Under the pieces are notes generated by a model that saw only the letters and a program-made list of their open reading frames with translations, was not told where the DNA came from and searched no databases. 58,594 nucleotides of DNA from a virus, in the IMG/VR virus record IMGVR_UViG_3300025520_000140, positions 1 through 58,594 of that record, one strand, 5' to 3'. The position numbers were made by a program, and so were the translations under genes. Position 1 is the stretch's first letter; each line of letters begins with the position of its first letter. Below are positions 1 through 6,400 of this stretch, piece by piece.

Positions 1-372
1 ATGTCTACCAAGATGTGGGTCGACCTGCCGAATCGCGAGCGCATTCGCATTCACCAGCATTGGCTGGGGGCGATTATAATTGCGTTTGAGCCTCCTTCGC
101 ATCCTAACCAAGTGCACGTGCTAAAGGGCATAGTGCCGGTTGGGACTGTGGGTAAGGTAAGCCTCTTTACCTACCTGCAAGAGGCGAGTCTAGCGAACGA
201 CTTTGTGGAGGCACCGCACAGCTTTCACTTTCGCGGGCACCAGCTGCGCATTGACGCCACGCTAGAGGAATACTCGTTGTTTGGGTTTATCCCGATGCCG
301 AAGTGGATAGTGCAGGCCATTCACGTTACGCTCTGGGTAGACGGGGGGCGGTACCGCGAGTTCGTGTTTTAG
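1..372 (+). CDS. hypothetical protein, 123 aa
   Basis: I do not recognise this protein. The frame opens with ATG at the first base and runs 123 codons to TAG, so it is probably complete, although an upstream start outside the window cannot be excluded. It has no obvious signal peptide, membrane segment or metal-binding cluster. Aromatic and hydrophobic stretches near residues 20-30 and 90-110 suggest a small soluble globular fold. It lies 40 bases upstream of smpB on the same strand and could be co-transcribed with it. The usual smpB neighbour rnr (RNase R) is not what is seen here. Confidence 0.6.
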   Translation: MSTKMWVDLPNRERIRIHQHWLGAIIIAFEPPSHPNQVHVLKGIVPVGTVGKVSLFTYLQEASLANDFVEAPHSFHFRGHQLRIDATLEEYSLFGFIPMPKWIVQAIHVTLWVDGGRYREFVF

Positions 373-412
373 TAATGATGTCGCCGCACAAAGGGCGAAA
401 GGGACGTAAAAT

Positions 413-892
413 ATGACTAAGAAAGAAACTACTATAAAAGTTTTTGCCGAAAATCGCAAAGCCTACCACGACTATTTCATAGAAGAAACCTACGAGGCCG
501 GCGTCGCTTTAGTCGGCACGGAGGTTAAATCTATTCGCGCGGGGAAAGCAAACTTGCGCGACAGTTATGCTAGCATTGCTAACGGCGAGTGCATGCTCTA
601 TAATGTTCATATCAGCCCGTATGAACAAGGCAACCAATTTAACCGCGACCCGCGCCGCGCACGCAAGTTGCTCTTGCACAAGCGCGAGATCGCCCGTTTG
701 TTTGGTCTTGTTCAGCAAAAAGGCTTTACCTTAGTGGCGCTTAAGCTCTATCAAAAGGACGGACGCATCAAAGTCGAACTTGGCCTTGCGCGCGGCAAAA
801 AGCAGCACGACAAGCGCGACGCGGCCGCCGACAAAGAAGCTAAGCGCGACATCGAGCAAGCTTTTCGTCTTCGCCAAAAAGGCGAGCTATAA
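413..892 (+). CDS. smpB: SsrA-binding protein SmpB
   Basis: SmpB binds the tRNA-like domain of tmRNA and delivers it to stalled ribosomes for trans-translation. The 159-aa length is normal. Recognisable family features are the N-terminal [20 protein letters not shown] segment, the [18 protein letters not shown] motif, and the HISPYEQGN stretch (around residues 65-73). The C-terminal tail is basic and lysine/arginine-rich ([20 protein letters not shown]), and in this family the tail becomes helical in the ribosomal mRNA channel. The ssrA gene begins 2 bases after its stop codon, the classic smpB-ssrA pairing, so protein and RNA partner are probably co-expressed. The ribosome-binding site is a weak purine stretch (GAAAGGGACG). 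Confidence 0.97.
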   Translation: MTKKETTIKVFAENRKAYHDYFIEETYEAGVALVGTEVKSIRAGKANLRDSYASIANGECMLYNVHISPYEQGNQFNRDPRRARKLLLHKREIARLFGLVQQKGFTLVALKLYQKDGRIKVELGLARGKKQHDKRDAAADKEAKRDIEQAFRLRQKGEL

Positions 893-894
893 TT

Positions 895-1246
895 GGGGGC
901 GAAAAGGTTTCGACGGGGGTAGAGTGGGTTGGGGTAGCGAGTCGGGGTCCCGACACCCGTAAAACAGGGAAAAAACAAAACAAACGCAAACGAACGTTTC
1001 GCGTTCGCTGCCTAGATAGGTAGCCGTCGGCCCGCACTTTTCCTGCGAGGGCGGTCACCGGCGTCATGAAAGCAGGAGTAGTGTTACTAAGCGCCTAGTA
1101 AGTAACGCGAAAATAATAGGCTAGCGACATCCTGAGCCTGTCGGAGGGCGCAGGAAAGGGCGAATCACCAAATCACCGACTGCACTCGGAGAAGCCCTGA
1201 TCAGCATGCCTTCGGACGGTGGGTTCAACTCCCCCCGCCTCCACCA
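895..1246 (+). ncRNA. ssrA: transfer-messenger RNA (tmRNA)
   Basis: The 5' end GGGGGCGAAAAGG with a following TTTCGAC is the tmRNA signature. Its first seven bases pair with CGCCTCC at 1236-1242 (one G-U) to form the acceptor stem, followed by an encoded ACCA (1243-1246). GGTTCAACTCC at 1222-1232 is the T-loop. The tag frame reads from a likely GGA resume codon at 968 to TAG at 1013 and gives GKNKTNANERFAFAA, with the terminal AA needed for protease recognition. The 3' 61 bases (1182-1242) are duplicated at 56889-56949. The gene is therefore the integration target of the prophage, and its 3' end, including the CCA, is supplied or restored by the element. Confidence 0.95.
1182..1242 (+). repeat. 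attL: 61-bp attachment repeat within ssrA
   Basis: This stretch covers the 3' part of the tmRNA, from GCACTCGG to the end of the acceptor stem CGCCTCC. It is identical over 61 bases to 56889-56949. Identity stops exactly at 1181 (T against G) and 1243 (A against G). Because the 5' part of the tmRNA is on this side, everything right of 1242 is element DNA. Confidence 0.93.
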
Positions 1247-1456
1247 AATAATCTACCATCTATTGATAAAAAGTTTTTTATCGGTGGGTGGTTTTGTTTT
1301 TGCCCGAAAGTGCCTGAAATCAGCCGCTTTCGGGCTTTGTGCGTTCTGCCTTGTAGCAATAGGTGGTTGTGTTGAATCGCCGTTTTTGGAGGACACTTGA
1401 CTTGAACCGTGGCGGTTTTCAGGGCAGGTACACAGGCAAATCGTTAAAAGAAAGCA

Positions 1457-1476
1457 AATCGTTAAACTTTGCACCG
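1457..1476 (+). repeat. imperfect terminal direct repeat, left copy
   Basis: AATCGTTAAACTTTGCACCG is matched at 18 of 20 positions by 55915-55934, near the other end of the element and in the same orientation. It lies 215 bases inside the left attachment site. It may be coincidental or a binding site for a recombination or packaging protein. Confidence 0.35.
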
Positions 1477-1484
1477 AAAATCGG

Positions 1485-1530
1485 GCTATCTTTTAACGAT
1501 ACACCGACACGTTAAAAGATAGCTCTTTTT
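1485..1530 (+). terminator. intrinsic terminator downstream of ssrA
   Basis: Perfect 14-base arms GCTATCTTTTAACG (1485-1498) and CGTTAAAAGATAGC (1510-1523) enclose an 11-base loop and are followed by TCTTTTT. The orientation would stop transcription leaving ssrA before it opposes the recombinase operon. Confidence 0.75.
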
Positions 1531-1542
1531 CACAAACACAGG

Positions 1543-1571
1543 CAAAAAAAACAGCCCGCCCGAAGGCGAGC
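1543..1571 (-). terminator. intrinsic terminator after the recombinase operon
   Basis: Read on the minus strand, GCTCGCC-TTCG-GGCGGGC forms a seven-base-pair stem with a UUCG tetraloop, followed by TGTTTTTTTT. It lies 17 bases past the stop codon of the second recombinase and ends the long leftward transcript. Confidence 0.85.
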
Positions 1572-1587
1572 CACGGATTTTCAGATG

Positions 1588-3183
1588 TTATGCGACGACT
1601 TCCGAGCCGTTCCTGAGCCTGAATGTCATCGTGCCATCCCTGCTGACGATCGCTTGGTCAATGACGGCGAGCCATAGCTTTTCGTCGAACTCGGTGATGG
1701 CGAGCGGTCGGCTCTCGATATCCCGAATGAAGCCCTCGATAATCTTCGCTTTGCCGAGCCGCTCCCGTTTGGCGGCTTCCAATTCGTCAATCCGTTCCAA
1801 GACTTTGCGGTGGCGTTCAAGGTAGGCCTTGTTGCGCTCCGCCCATTCCGTCTGGTTGACAGCGGTTCGGGCATTCTCGTAAATGGCCTTTCGGGAAAGT
1901 TCTGTGACTACCTCAATCTCGCGGTGCAGTTCGGCGAGTTCCGCATCAATCGCCGCGGTGTCGCAGAGGACGCCCTGGGCAAGGCGGCAGTCCTCGATCA
2001 ACCCGTCGCGGTCGCTCATCAGGCTGTTGAACGCCGTGAGGAAACGGGATTTGATTTCGTCCTCAATGATATGCGGCGTACTGCAGCCCTTGCCCGGCTT
2101 GCCGAGCCGCTTGTACTTGTCGTTGCACTGCCAGACTTCCTTTCGGTAAGTCTTATCGCCCTTGTAACTGCCCCAGACCTTTTTGCCAAACCGCCCACCG
2201 CAGTCGGCGCAAAGAATCTTCGCTGCGAAAATGCTCGTGCAGCTTGTTGGTTTGCCAATCGAGCGGCGGCGCTCTATCTCTACCTGAACCGCGTCAAATT
2301 CGTCTGCCTCGATGATGGCGGGATGGCTGTCCTCGACGTAGTATTGCTGTACCTGACCAGTATTCTTGACCATCTTCTTGGTGAGGAAGTCCGTGCAGTA
2401 GGTCTTTTGCAAAAGCGCGTGGCCTTTGTATTTTTCATTGGTCAGGATTGACCGCACCACCGCCGTCTGCCATGTTTTCTTACCCGCCGGTGAAGGGATG
2501 CCATAACTGCCGAGGTACTTGGCGATTGCCGAGAAGGTCTTGCCCTCTATATATAGCCTGAATATCAACCGCACAATATCCGCTTCGGCGGGGACTACCT
2601 TCGGCAAACCGTCCTCGCCCTTTTCGTAACCGAGGAACTGGGCATACGGAAGGCTCACCTTGCCGTCGGCCATGCGCTTGCGCTGACCCCAAGTCACATT
2701 CTCCGAAATAGAACGGCTCTCTTCCTGTGCCAGCGAGGACATTATCGTAATCAGCAATTCGCCCTTGCTGTCCAAAGTGTATATGTTCTGTTCCTCGAAC
2801 CATATCTCGCAGCCGACCTCTTTCAGCTTGCGGACGGTGGTCAGGCTGTCCACGGTGTTTCGGGCAAAGCGGCTTACCGACTTCGTGACGAGCAAGTCAA
2901 ACTTGCCCGCCAAGCCGTCGGAGACCATTTGCTTGAAGCCTTCCCGCCGTTTGGTGTTCACCCCCGAAATGCCCTCGTCCGTGTACCCGCCGACGAATTC
3001 CCAGTCGGGATGGCTCTGAATAAATTTCGTGTAGTAGTCCACTTGGGCGTTGTATGAAGTCTTTTGCTCGGAAGAGTCGGTGCTGACGCGAGCGTAGAAA
3101 GCGACGCGCCGCTTGACCGCCGGGTTCCTTTCCTGTGCAGAGAGGACGGGAACAGTGGCGGGGATGACCCGTACATTAGCCAT
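1588..3183 (-). CDS. large serine recombinase (second of tandem pair), 531 aa
   Basis: A site-specific DNA recombinase of the large serine family, expected to help integrate and excise the prophage at ssrA. The N-terminal resolvase domain (about residues 25-170) carries the catalytic serine in FYARVSTDSSEQ. A recombinase domain follows (about 190-300), then a zinc ribbon with Cys pairs in LCADCGGRF and a distal WQCNDKYKRL...GCS. Next is a coiled-coil stretch (about 410-490), typical of serine integrases that control directionality. The start at 3183 has GGGAGG upstream and lies one base after the stop of the first recombinase, so the two are translationally coupled. It is the terminal gene of the operon. 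Which of the two proteins is catalytic at ssrA, or whether both are needed, cannot be read from sequence. Confidence 0.93.
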   Translation of the reverse strand: MANVRVIPATVPVLSAQERNPAVKRRVAFYARVSTDSSEQKTSYNAQVDYYTKFIQSHPDWEFVGGYTDEGISGVNTKRREGFKQMVSDGLAGKFDLLVTKSVSRFARNTVDSLTTVRKLKEVGCEIWFEEQNIYTLDSKGELLITIMSSLAQEESRSISENVTWGQRKRMADGKVSLPYAQFLGYEKGEDGLPKVVPAEADIVRLIFRLYIEGKTFSAIAKYLGSYGIPSPAGKKTWQTAVVRSILTNEKYKGHALLQKTYCTDFLTKKMVKNTGQVQQYYVEDSHPAIIEADEFDAVQVEIERRRSIGKPTSCTSIFAAKILCADCGGRFGKKVWGSYKGDKTYRKEVWQCNDKYKRLGKPGKGCSTPHIIEDEIKSRFLTAFNSLMSDRDGLIEDCRLAQGVLCDTAAIDAELAELHREIEVVTELSRKAIYENARTAVNQTEWAERNKAYLERHRKVLERIDELEAAKRERLGKAKIIEGFIRDIESRPLAITEFDEKLWLAVIDQAIVSRDGTMTFRLRNGSEVVA

Positions 3184-3184
3184 T

Positions 3185-4492
3185 CTAATCGCCTCCCTTC
3201 AAAGCCTTTTCACGGGCGGATTGCTTCATCTCGTCCGTCCAGCTTTCGCGGCGGGAGCGGTTCTCCCAAATGACCGCCCGCTCCGAACCGTCCTTAAAGG
3301 TAAATACCAGAACGCCGTCGTCTGGAACGGTTATCGAGGGGACCTTGGCCGCAAACACGGCGTCGTCATACTTTTCAAGCCCCAGAGCCTCGGCGCATTT
3401 CTCTTTGAGGATATCTTCGGGTATCCGCTTGGCGGCGCACTCGTGCTTGCCGCGATAGGTGTAGGTCGCGCAAGCCCACGAAGCCTTGGCGTACTTCGTG
3501 CCGACGCCGTTCATCTTCTTGCGGAATTTTGCCCCGCACCGACCGCAGGTGATCACTCCCGAAAATTCGCTAAAAGTACGCTTGCGGGGGTGGTTCGCCT
3601 TTGCCGCCCGCCGTGCCATTTCAACCTGAGCTGCATTGAAAGTCTCTCTGTCGATAATCGCCTCGTGAGAACCTTCGACGTAGTATTTCGGCAGTTCGCC
3701 GTTGTTTTGCTTCTGGCGTTTGGTGATATGGTCGGCGACGAAGCCCTTTTGCAGGCACATATCGCCGATGAATTTTTCGTTGGTGAGGATAGAACCCACC
3801 GTGCTTTCCGACCATCGGCCGCCGCATTTCGTCGGCACTCCGAGCCTGACCAGCTTCTTCATAATGGCGTTCTTGCCAAGCCCCGAAAGGTAGTCGGCAA
3901 ATATCATCCGCACGACCTCAGCTTCCGCCGGAATGACGGTCAGTTTGCCGTCCTTGTAGTCGAACCCGTATATGCGGATGTTGTTGGAGGGCCTGCCCTC
4001 CTTGAAGTCCTTGCGGATACGCCACTTGCAGTTTTCGCTGACCGAGCGGCTCTCTTCCTGTGCGTAGCTTGCAAGGATAGTGAGCATTAACTCCCCGTCG
4101 CCCGAAAGCGAGTGCAGGTTCTGCTCCTCAAAAAACACGCCGACGCTTAAGGTTTTGAGTTCTCGGACAGTTTCGAGCAAGGTCACGGTATTCCTCGCAA
4201 AGCGGCTGATTGACTTTGTGAGGACGAGGTCGATACGCCCTGCCCGGCAGTCGGCAAGCAGCCGCTGAAATTCCGGCCTGCTGCCCTTTGTGCCGGTTTC
4301 CGCTTCATCGGCGTACACGCCGACATACTCCCATTCCGGCTTGCTTTGTATCAGGTTGCTGTAAAAGCTGACCTGAGCCGCCAGAGAGTGGAGCATTTCG
4401 TCTTTCCCGCAGGAAACGCGGGCATAGGCCGCGACCCGTTGTCTGGTTGGCATCTGCGCCATAGGTTCAATTCTCGTTATCTTTCTGCCCAT
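3185..4492 (-). CDS. large serine recombinase (first of tandem pair), 435 aa
   Basis: Serine recombinase with an N-terminal resolvase domain (catalytic Ser in AAYARVSCGKDE), a central recombinase domain, and a zinc ribbon (ITCGRCGAKF, with partners in WACATYTYRGKHECAAK). Unlike its neighbour it has only a short C-terminal region and no long coiled coil, so the pair is asymmetric, reminiscent of two-recombinase systems such as CcrA/CcrB. I chose the ATG at 4492 because AAAGGAGG lies just upstream. An in-frame ATG at 4516 is possible but lacks a site. A promoter-like element (4514-4545), shared with two other prophage genes, lies directly upstream, inside the 3' end of the preceding gene. Confidence 0.92.
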   Translation of the reverse strand: MGRKITRIEPMAQMPTRQRVAAYARVSCGKDEMLHSLAAQVSFYSNLIQSKPEWEYVGVYADEAETGTKGSRPEFQRLLADCRAGRIDLVLTKSISRFARNTVTLLETVRELKTLSVGVFFEEQNLHSLSGDGELMLTILASYAQEESRSVSENCKWRIRKDFKEGRPSNNIRIYGFDYKDGKLTVIPAEAEVVRMIFADYLSGLGKNAIMKKLVRLGVPTKCGGRWSESTVGSILTNEKFIGDMCLQKGFVADHITKRQKQNNGELPKYYVEGSHEAIIDRETFNAAQVEMARRAAKANHPRKRTFSEFSGVITCGRCGAKFRKKMNGVGTKYAKASWACATYTYRGKHECAAKRIPEDILKEKCAEALGLEKYDDAVFAAKVPSITVPDDGVLVFTFKDGSERAVIWENRSRRESWTDEMKQSAREKALKGGD

Positions 4493-4706
4493 AACGGCCT
4501 CCTTTCGCAGTACCATATATCACTCTGTTTTCCTTACATAGCAAGTCTTTTTCGAGGAATATACTGCGCGAGGATAAACCGTATTTCTGAGCGAGCATTG
4601 TATTAATTGCCAACAGGTCGGCTTCGGTAATAACGCCATCCAAAAACCAATTCTTGAACACAGACATTGACGCCTTGTAGCGGAGGATTGCTTCTTCCTT
4701 GTTCAT
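4467..4706 (-). CDS. SHOCT-domain small protein, 79 aa
   Basis: Short protein starting at an ATG with AGGAGGGC upstream. The first 55 residues (MNKEEAILRYKASMSVFKNW, LDGVITEADLLAINTMLAQKYGLSS) match the SHOCT-type helix pair with the typical G(V/L)ITE turn and the closing KYGL. Such proteins commonly accompany serine-recombinase genes in Clostridial mobile elements. Their role is not established; a regulatory or recombination-accessory function is inference. Its start overlaps the end of the upstream zinc/HTH gene by 4 bases, and its 3' end contains the recombinase promoter-like element and overlaps the recombinase start. Confidence 0.8.
   Translation of the reverse strand: MNKEEAILRYKASMSVFKNWFLDGVITEADLLAINTMLAQKYGLSSRSIFLEKDLLCKENRVIYGTAKGGRYGQKDNEN
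4514..4545 (-). promoter_or_regulatory. promoter-like element, copy A (recombinase genes)
   Basis: On the minus strand the sequence is CTTGCTAT, exactly 10 bases, then CAGAGTGATATATG. The same arrangement with the same 10-base spacing occurs at 24588-24619 and 25582-25613, each time just upstream of a start codon. TTGCTA resembles a -35 box and GATATA or TATATG a -10 region. It would start a transcript about 15-20 bases before the recombinase ATG at 4492. Confidence 0.6.
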
Positions 4707-5104
4707 ACGGAAGCCCTCCTCGCCGCTCCGAAACAAGCTCTGGAGCAGTATTTGCGGCGGGCGTTGCCATAGCTTTCGAACTCCGCTCCGCAGGCCGGGC
4801 AGGCGAAACGGTAGACTGCCTTGCGGTTTACGGCTTCGGGGTGGGCCTTCCACCACACCATACGGCATTTGTCGGAGCAGAAGCGCTTCCGCTTCGCCCC
4901 CGGCGTATGTTCAAGGGGGCGGCCGCAGTTGGCGCAAGCGTCCATAGTGGCGGCTTGTTCGGCTTTCTCACCGATGCCGATATTGCTCCGGCGGCAGTAG
5001 GACTTGACGGTGTTTTCGGATATGCCGAGCGCATCGGCGATAGCGGCGTAGCTGTCGCCTTTGCCGCGCAAATACGCGATTCGTTGTTTTTGCGTGTTGG
5101 TCAT
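4703..5104 (-). CDS. HTH and zinc-finger protein (sigma-region-4-like), 133 aa
   Basis: The first 45 residues form a helix-turn-helix of the sigma region 4 or transposase type (RIAYLRGKGDSYAAIADALGISENTVKSYCRR). Two zinc-binding segments follow: CANCGRPLEH with CSDKCRMVWW, and CPACGAEF with CSRACF. This combination suggests a DNA-binding regulator. Similar genes sit next to serine recombinases in Clostridial elements, so a role in controlling recombination or late expression is plausible but unproven. A copy of the intergenic hairpin family (5140-5182) lies in its upstream leader, after the amidase stop codon. Confidence 0.75.
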   Translation of the reverse strand: MTNTQKQRIAYLRGKGDSYAAIADALGISENTVKSYCRRSNIGIGEKAEQAATMDACANCGRPLEHTPGAKRKRFCSDKCRMVWWKAHPEAVNRKAVYRFACPACGAEFESYGNARRKYCSRACFGAARRASV

Positions 5105-5139
5105 ACGGTCGCCTCCATTCCGAGGGGGAAAGGAAAAAA

Positions 5140-5182
5140 CCCCTCACCATCCACAGGACAGCGAGGGGTCGGTTGGCAACCG
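5140..5182 (-). repeat. intergenic hairpin family, copy 1
   Basis: On the minus strand CCCCTCGCTGTCC (ending the left arm), loop TGT, then GGATGGTGAGGGG form a near-continuous 13-pair stem that includes G-U pairs (5140-5168). It is preceded by CGGTTGCCAACCG (5170-5182). Closely similar copies lie at 35454-35496 and 40318-40367. All three sit between the stop codon of one minus-strand gene and the ribosome-binding site of the next. A terminator is unlikely because only this copy is followed by a T run. Confidence 0.75.
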
Positions 5183-5193
5183 AAACGTGCGAA

Positions 5194-5937
5194 TTATTCG
5201 GTTTTGATGAAAGCGTCGACAAACCCCTCCGCCTTTACCTTGGCGAGCATCGCGTCGGCATTTGCCTTGGAGTTGAACGCCCCGACCTGAACGCGGTACA
5301 GCTTTTTCGGTTCGGTGGGCGCTGGCGCGGGAGCGGGTGGTTTTGGTGTTTCGAGCGACGTGAGCAGCCGCTTGACCTCAGCGCGGAAGGTGTCCATCGA
5401 CTTCCCGTGCCTTGGAAACCAGTGACCGGGGTCTGCGTGGTTGGAAGCGATGCCGCGCCTATGCCCCTCGAAATGCCCGATGATAACGCCGTCAGCCATT
5501 GGATCAAAGGTGTATTCCTTGCAGAGGAAAGCGCACAGTTCGGCGGCTTCCTTGTACACGGCGTTGAAATAGGCGGCGTCGGTCAGGTTATCCTCGCAGA
5601 TCTCAAATGAGATGTGCGTGTCGTTGCCGGAGCCTCTCGCGCCTCTGCCGCAGTGCCAGCCGCGATGGTTCCACGGCAAAGTCTGGTAAGTGGCAATCGA
5701 GCCGTCGGCAAGCTTCCCGATAAAGGCATGGACGCACACCTGCCTGCCATCCGGCCTGTCCTGGTTCCAGTGGTTGTTATGCCTATTTCTTCCCAACAGC
5801 CCGTCGTCCGGGCCGACATAACGCCGCAGCCACGGGTTGTTCGCGCCGGTGGAATGCACCATGATGCCTCTTGGCGAAATCGTCCTGCCCGCTTTGTAGC
5901 AGGCGTTGTTGGTGAGAATTAACGTGCGCAGGTTCAT
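5194..5937 (-). CDS. N-acetylmuramoyl-L-alanine amidase endolysin with SPOR domain
   Basis: Phage endolysin of the Amidase_2 family (247 aa). It cleaves the amide bond between MurNAc and the peptide stem of peptidoglycan. The zinc site is visible as His in IMVHSTGANN near residue 27 and as the HFEGHRRGIASNHADPGHWF region near 160-180. Residues 203-212 are a Pro/Ala linker (PKPPAPAPAP). The last 35 residues (LYRVQVGAFNSKANADAMLAKVKAEGF) are a SPOR repeat that binds denuded glycan strands. The start overlaps the holin stop by 4 bases (ATGA), giving the usual holin-endolysin lysis pair at the end of the late operon. No signal peptide is present, so release needs the holin. Confidence 0.93.
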   Translation of the reverse strand: MNLRTLILTNNACYKAGRTISPRGIMVHSTGANNPWLRRYVGPDDGLLGRNRHNNHWNQDRPDGRQVCVHAFIGKLADGSIATYQTLPWNHRGWHCGRGARGSGNDTHISFEICEDNLTDAAYFNAVYKEAAELCAFLCKEYTFDPMADGVIIGHFEGHRRGIASNHADPGHWFPRHGKSMDTFRAEVKRLLTSLETPKPPAPAPAPTEPKKLYRVQVGAFNSKANADAMLAKVKAEGFVDAFIKTE

Positions 5938-6350
5938 TTGTCTGCCCCCTCGTCATCGCGGGAGCCCATCTGCGCCAACATCGTCTTAAGCTTCTCGGGG
6001 ATGGGCAGCCCCACGCGCGCGGCGTTCTCCAGGATGGAAATGCCTTCGTTGCTCAAATAAAAGAAAATTACCGCCGTGCGGATCGCGCCGCCGTCGCCAA
6101 TCACCTGACTGTCGACGATATGCCCCACGCCCACCAGCACAAAGATGAGCACCTTCTTAAAGATGCCCCTGGCACCGATCTCGCTGGATAGTTTCTTCTC
6201 CATGACGGCACGCATCACGCCGGTCAGGTAGTCAATTACCACAAAGGCGATTAAGGCATAGAGAAATCCGTCCAGTCCGCCTAAAAACCAGCCGAGAAAA
6301 CCGCCGATGGCGGTAAAGGCCGCCTGTACCCAGTTCCAGAATACTTTCAT
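5934..6350 (-). CDS. phage holin (TcdE/Cph1 type), 138 aa
   Basis: Small membrane protein that permeabilises the cytoplasmic membrane at the end of infection so the amidase reaches the wall. I chose the ATG at 6350, preceded by AAGGGGGCAA, giving the start MKVFWNWVQAA. Upstream ATGs would read back into the tail gene. Hydrophobic segments lie at about residues 10-32 (AFTAIGGFLGWFLGGLDGFLYAL), 33-45, 65-80 and 88-100, and the C-terminus is charged. The family motif FLYALIAFVVIDYLTGVMRAV is clear. A related reading frame lies outside the prophage at 58352-58594, with about 70 percent identity over the shared 70 residues by eye. Confidence 0.92.
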   Translation of the reverse strand: MKVFWNWVQAAFTAIGGFLGWFLGGLDGFLYALIAFVVIDYLTGVMRAVMEKKLSSEIGARGIFKKVLIFVLVGVGHIVDSQVIGDGGAIRTAVIFFYLSNEGISILENAARVGLPIPEKLKTMLAQMGSRDDEGADK

Positions 6351-6400
6351 TAAAAATTGCCCCCTTTCACCGTATCCGGGGTTTAGCTTCGTAAGAGTGC

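Larger units (their letters stand above)
1247..1587. other. non-coding prophage left end with terminators and CGTTAA repeats
   Basis: I see no convincing gene here. An AT-rich hairpin at 1265-1282 (GATAAAAA against TTTTTATC) could be the tmRNA processing or termination point. A 9-base inverted repeat GCCCGAAAG/CTTTCGGGC lies at 1302-1310 and 1327-1335. CGTTAA or its complement occurs four times between 1441 and 1516. Two intrinsic terminators follow, listed separately, one for each strand. The stretch corresponds to the phage half of the attachment site, and the inverted repeats could also be recombinase or accessory-protein sites. Confidence 0.6.

Noticed and set aside
1206-1400. Open frame overlapping the tmRNA 3' end
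   Set aside because: It starts inside tmRNA and has no ribosome-binding site or family pattern.
3113-4090. Open frame of 325 codons opposite the first recombinase
   Set aside because: Antisense to a well-recognised recombinase and without motifs.
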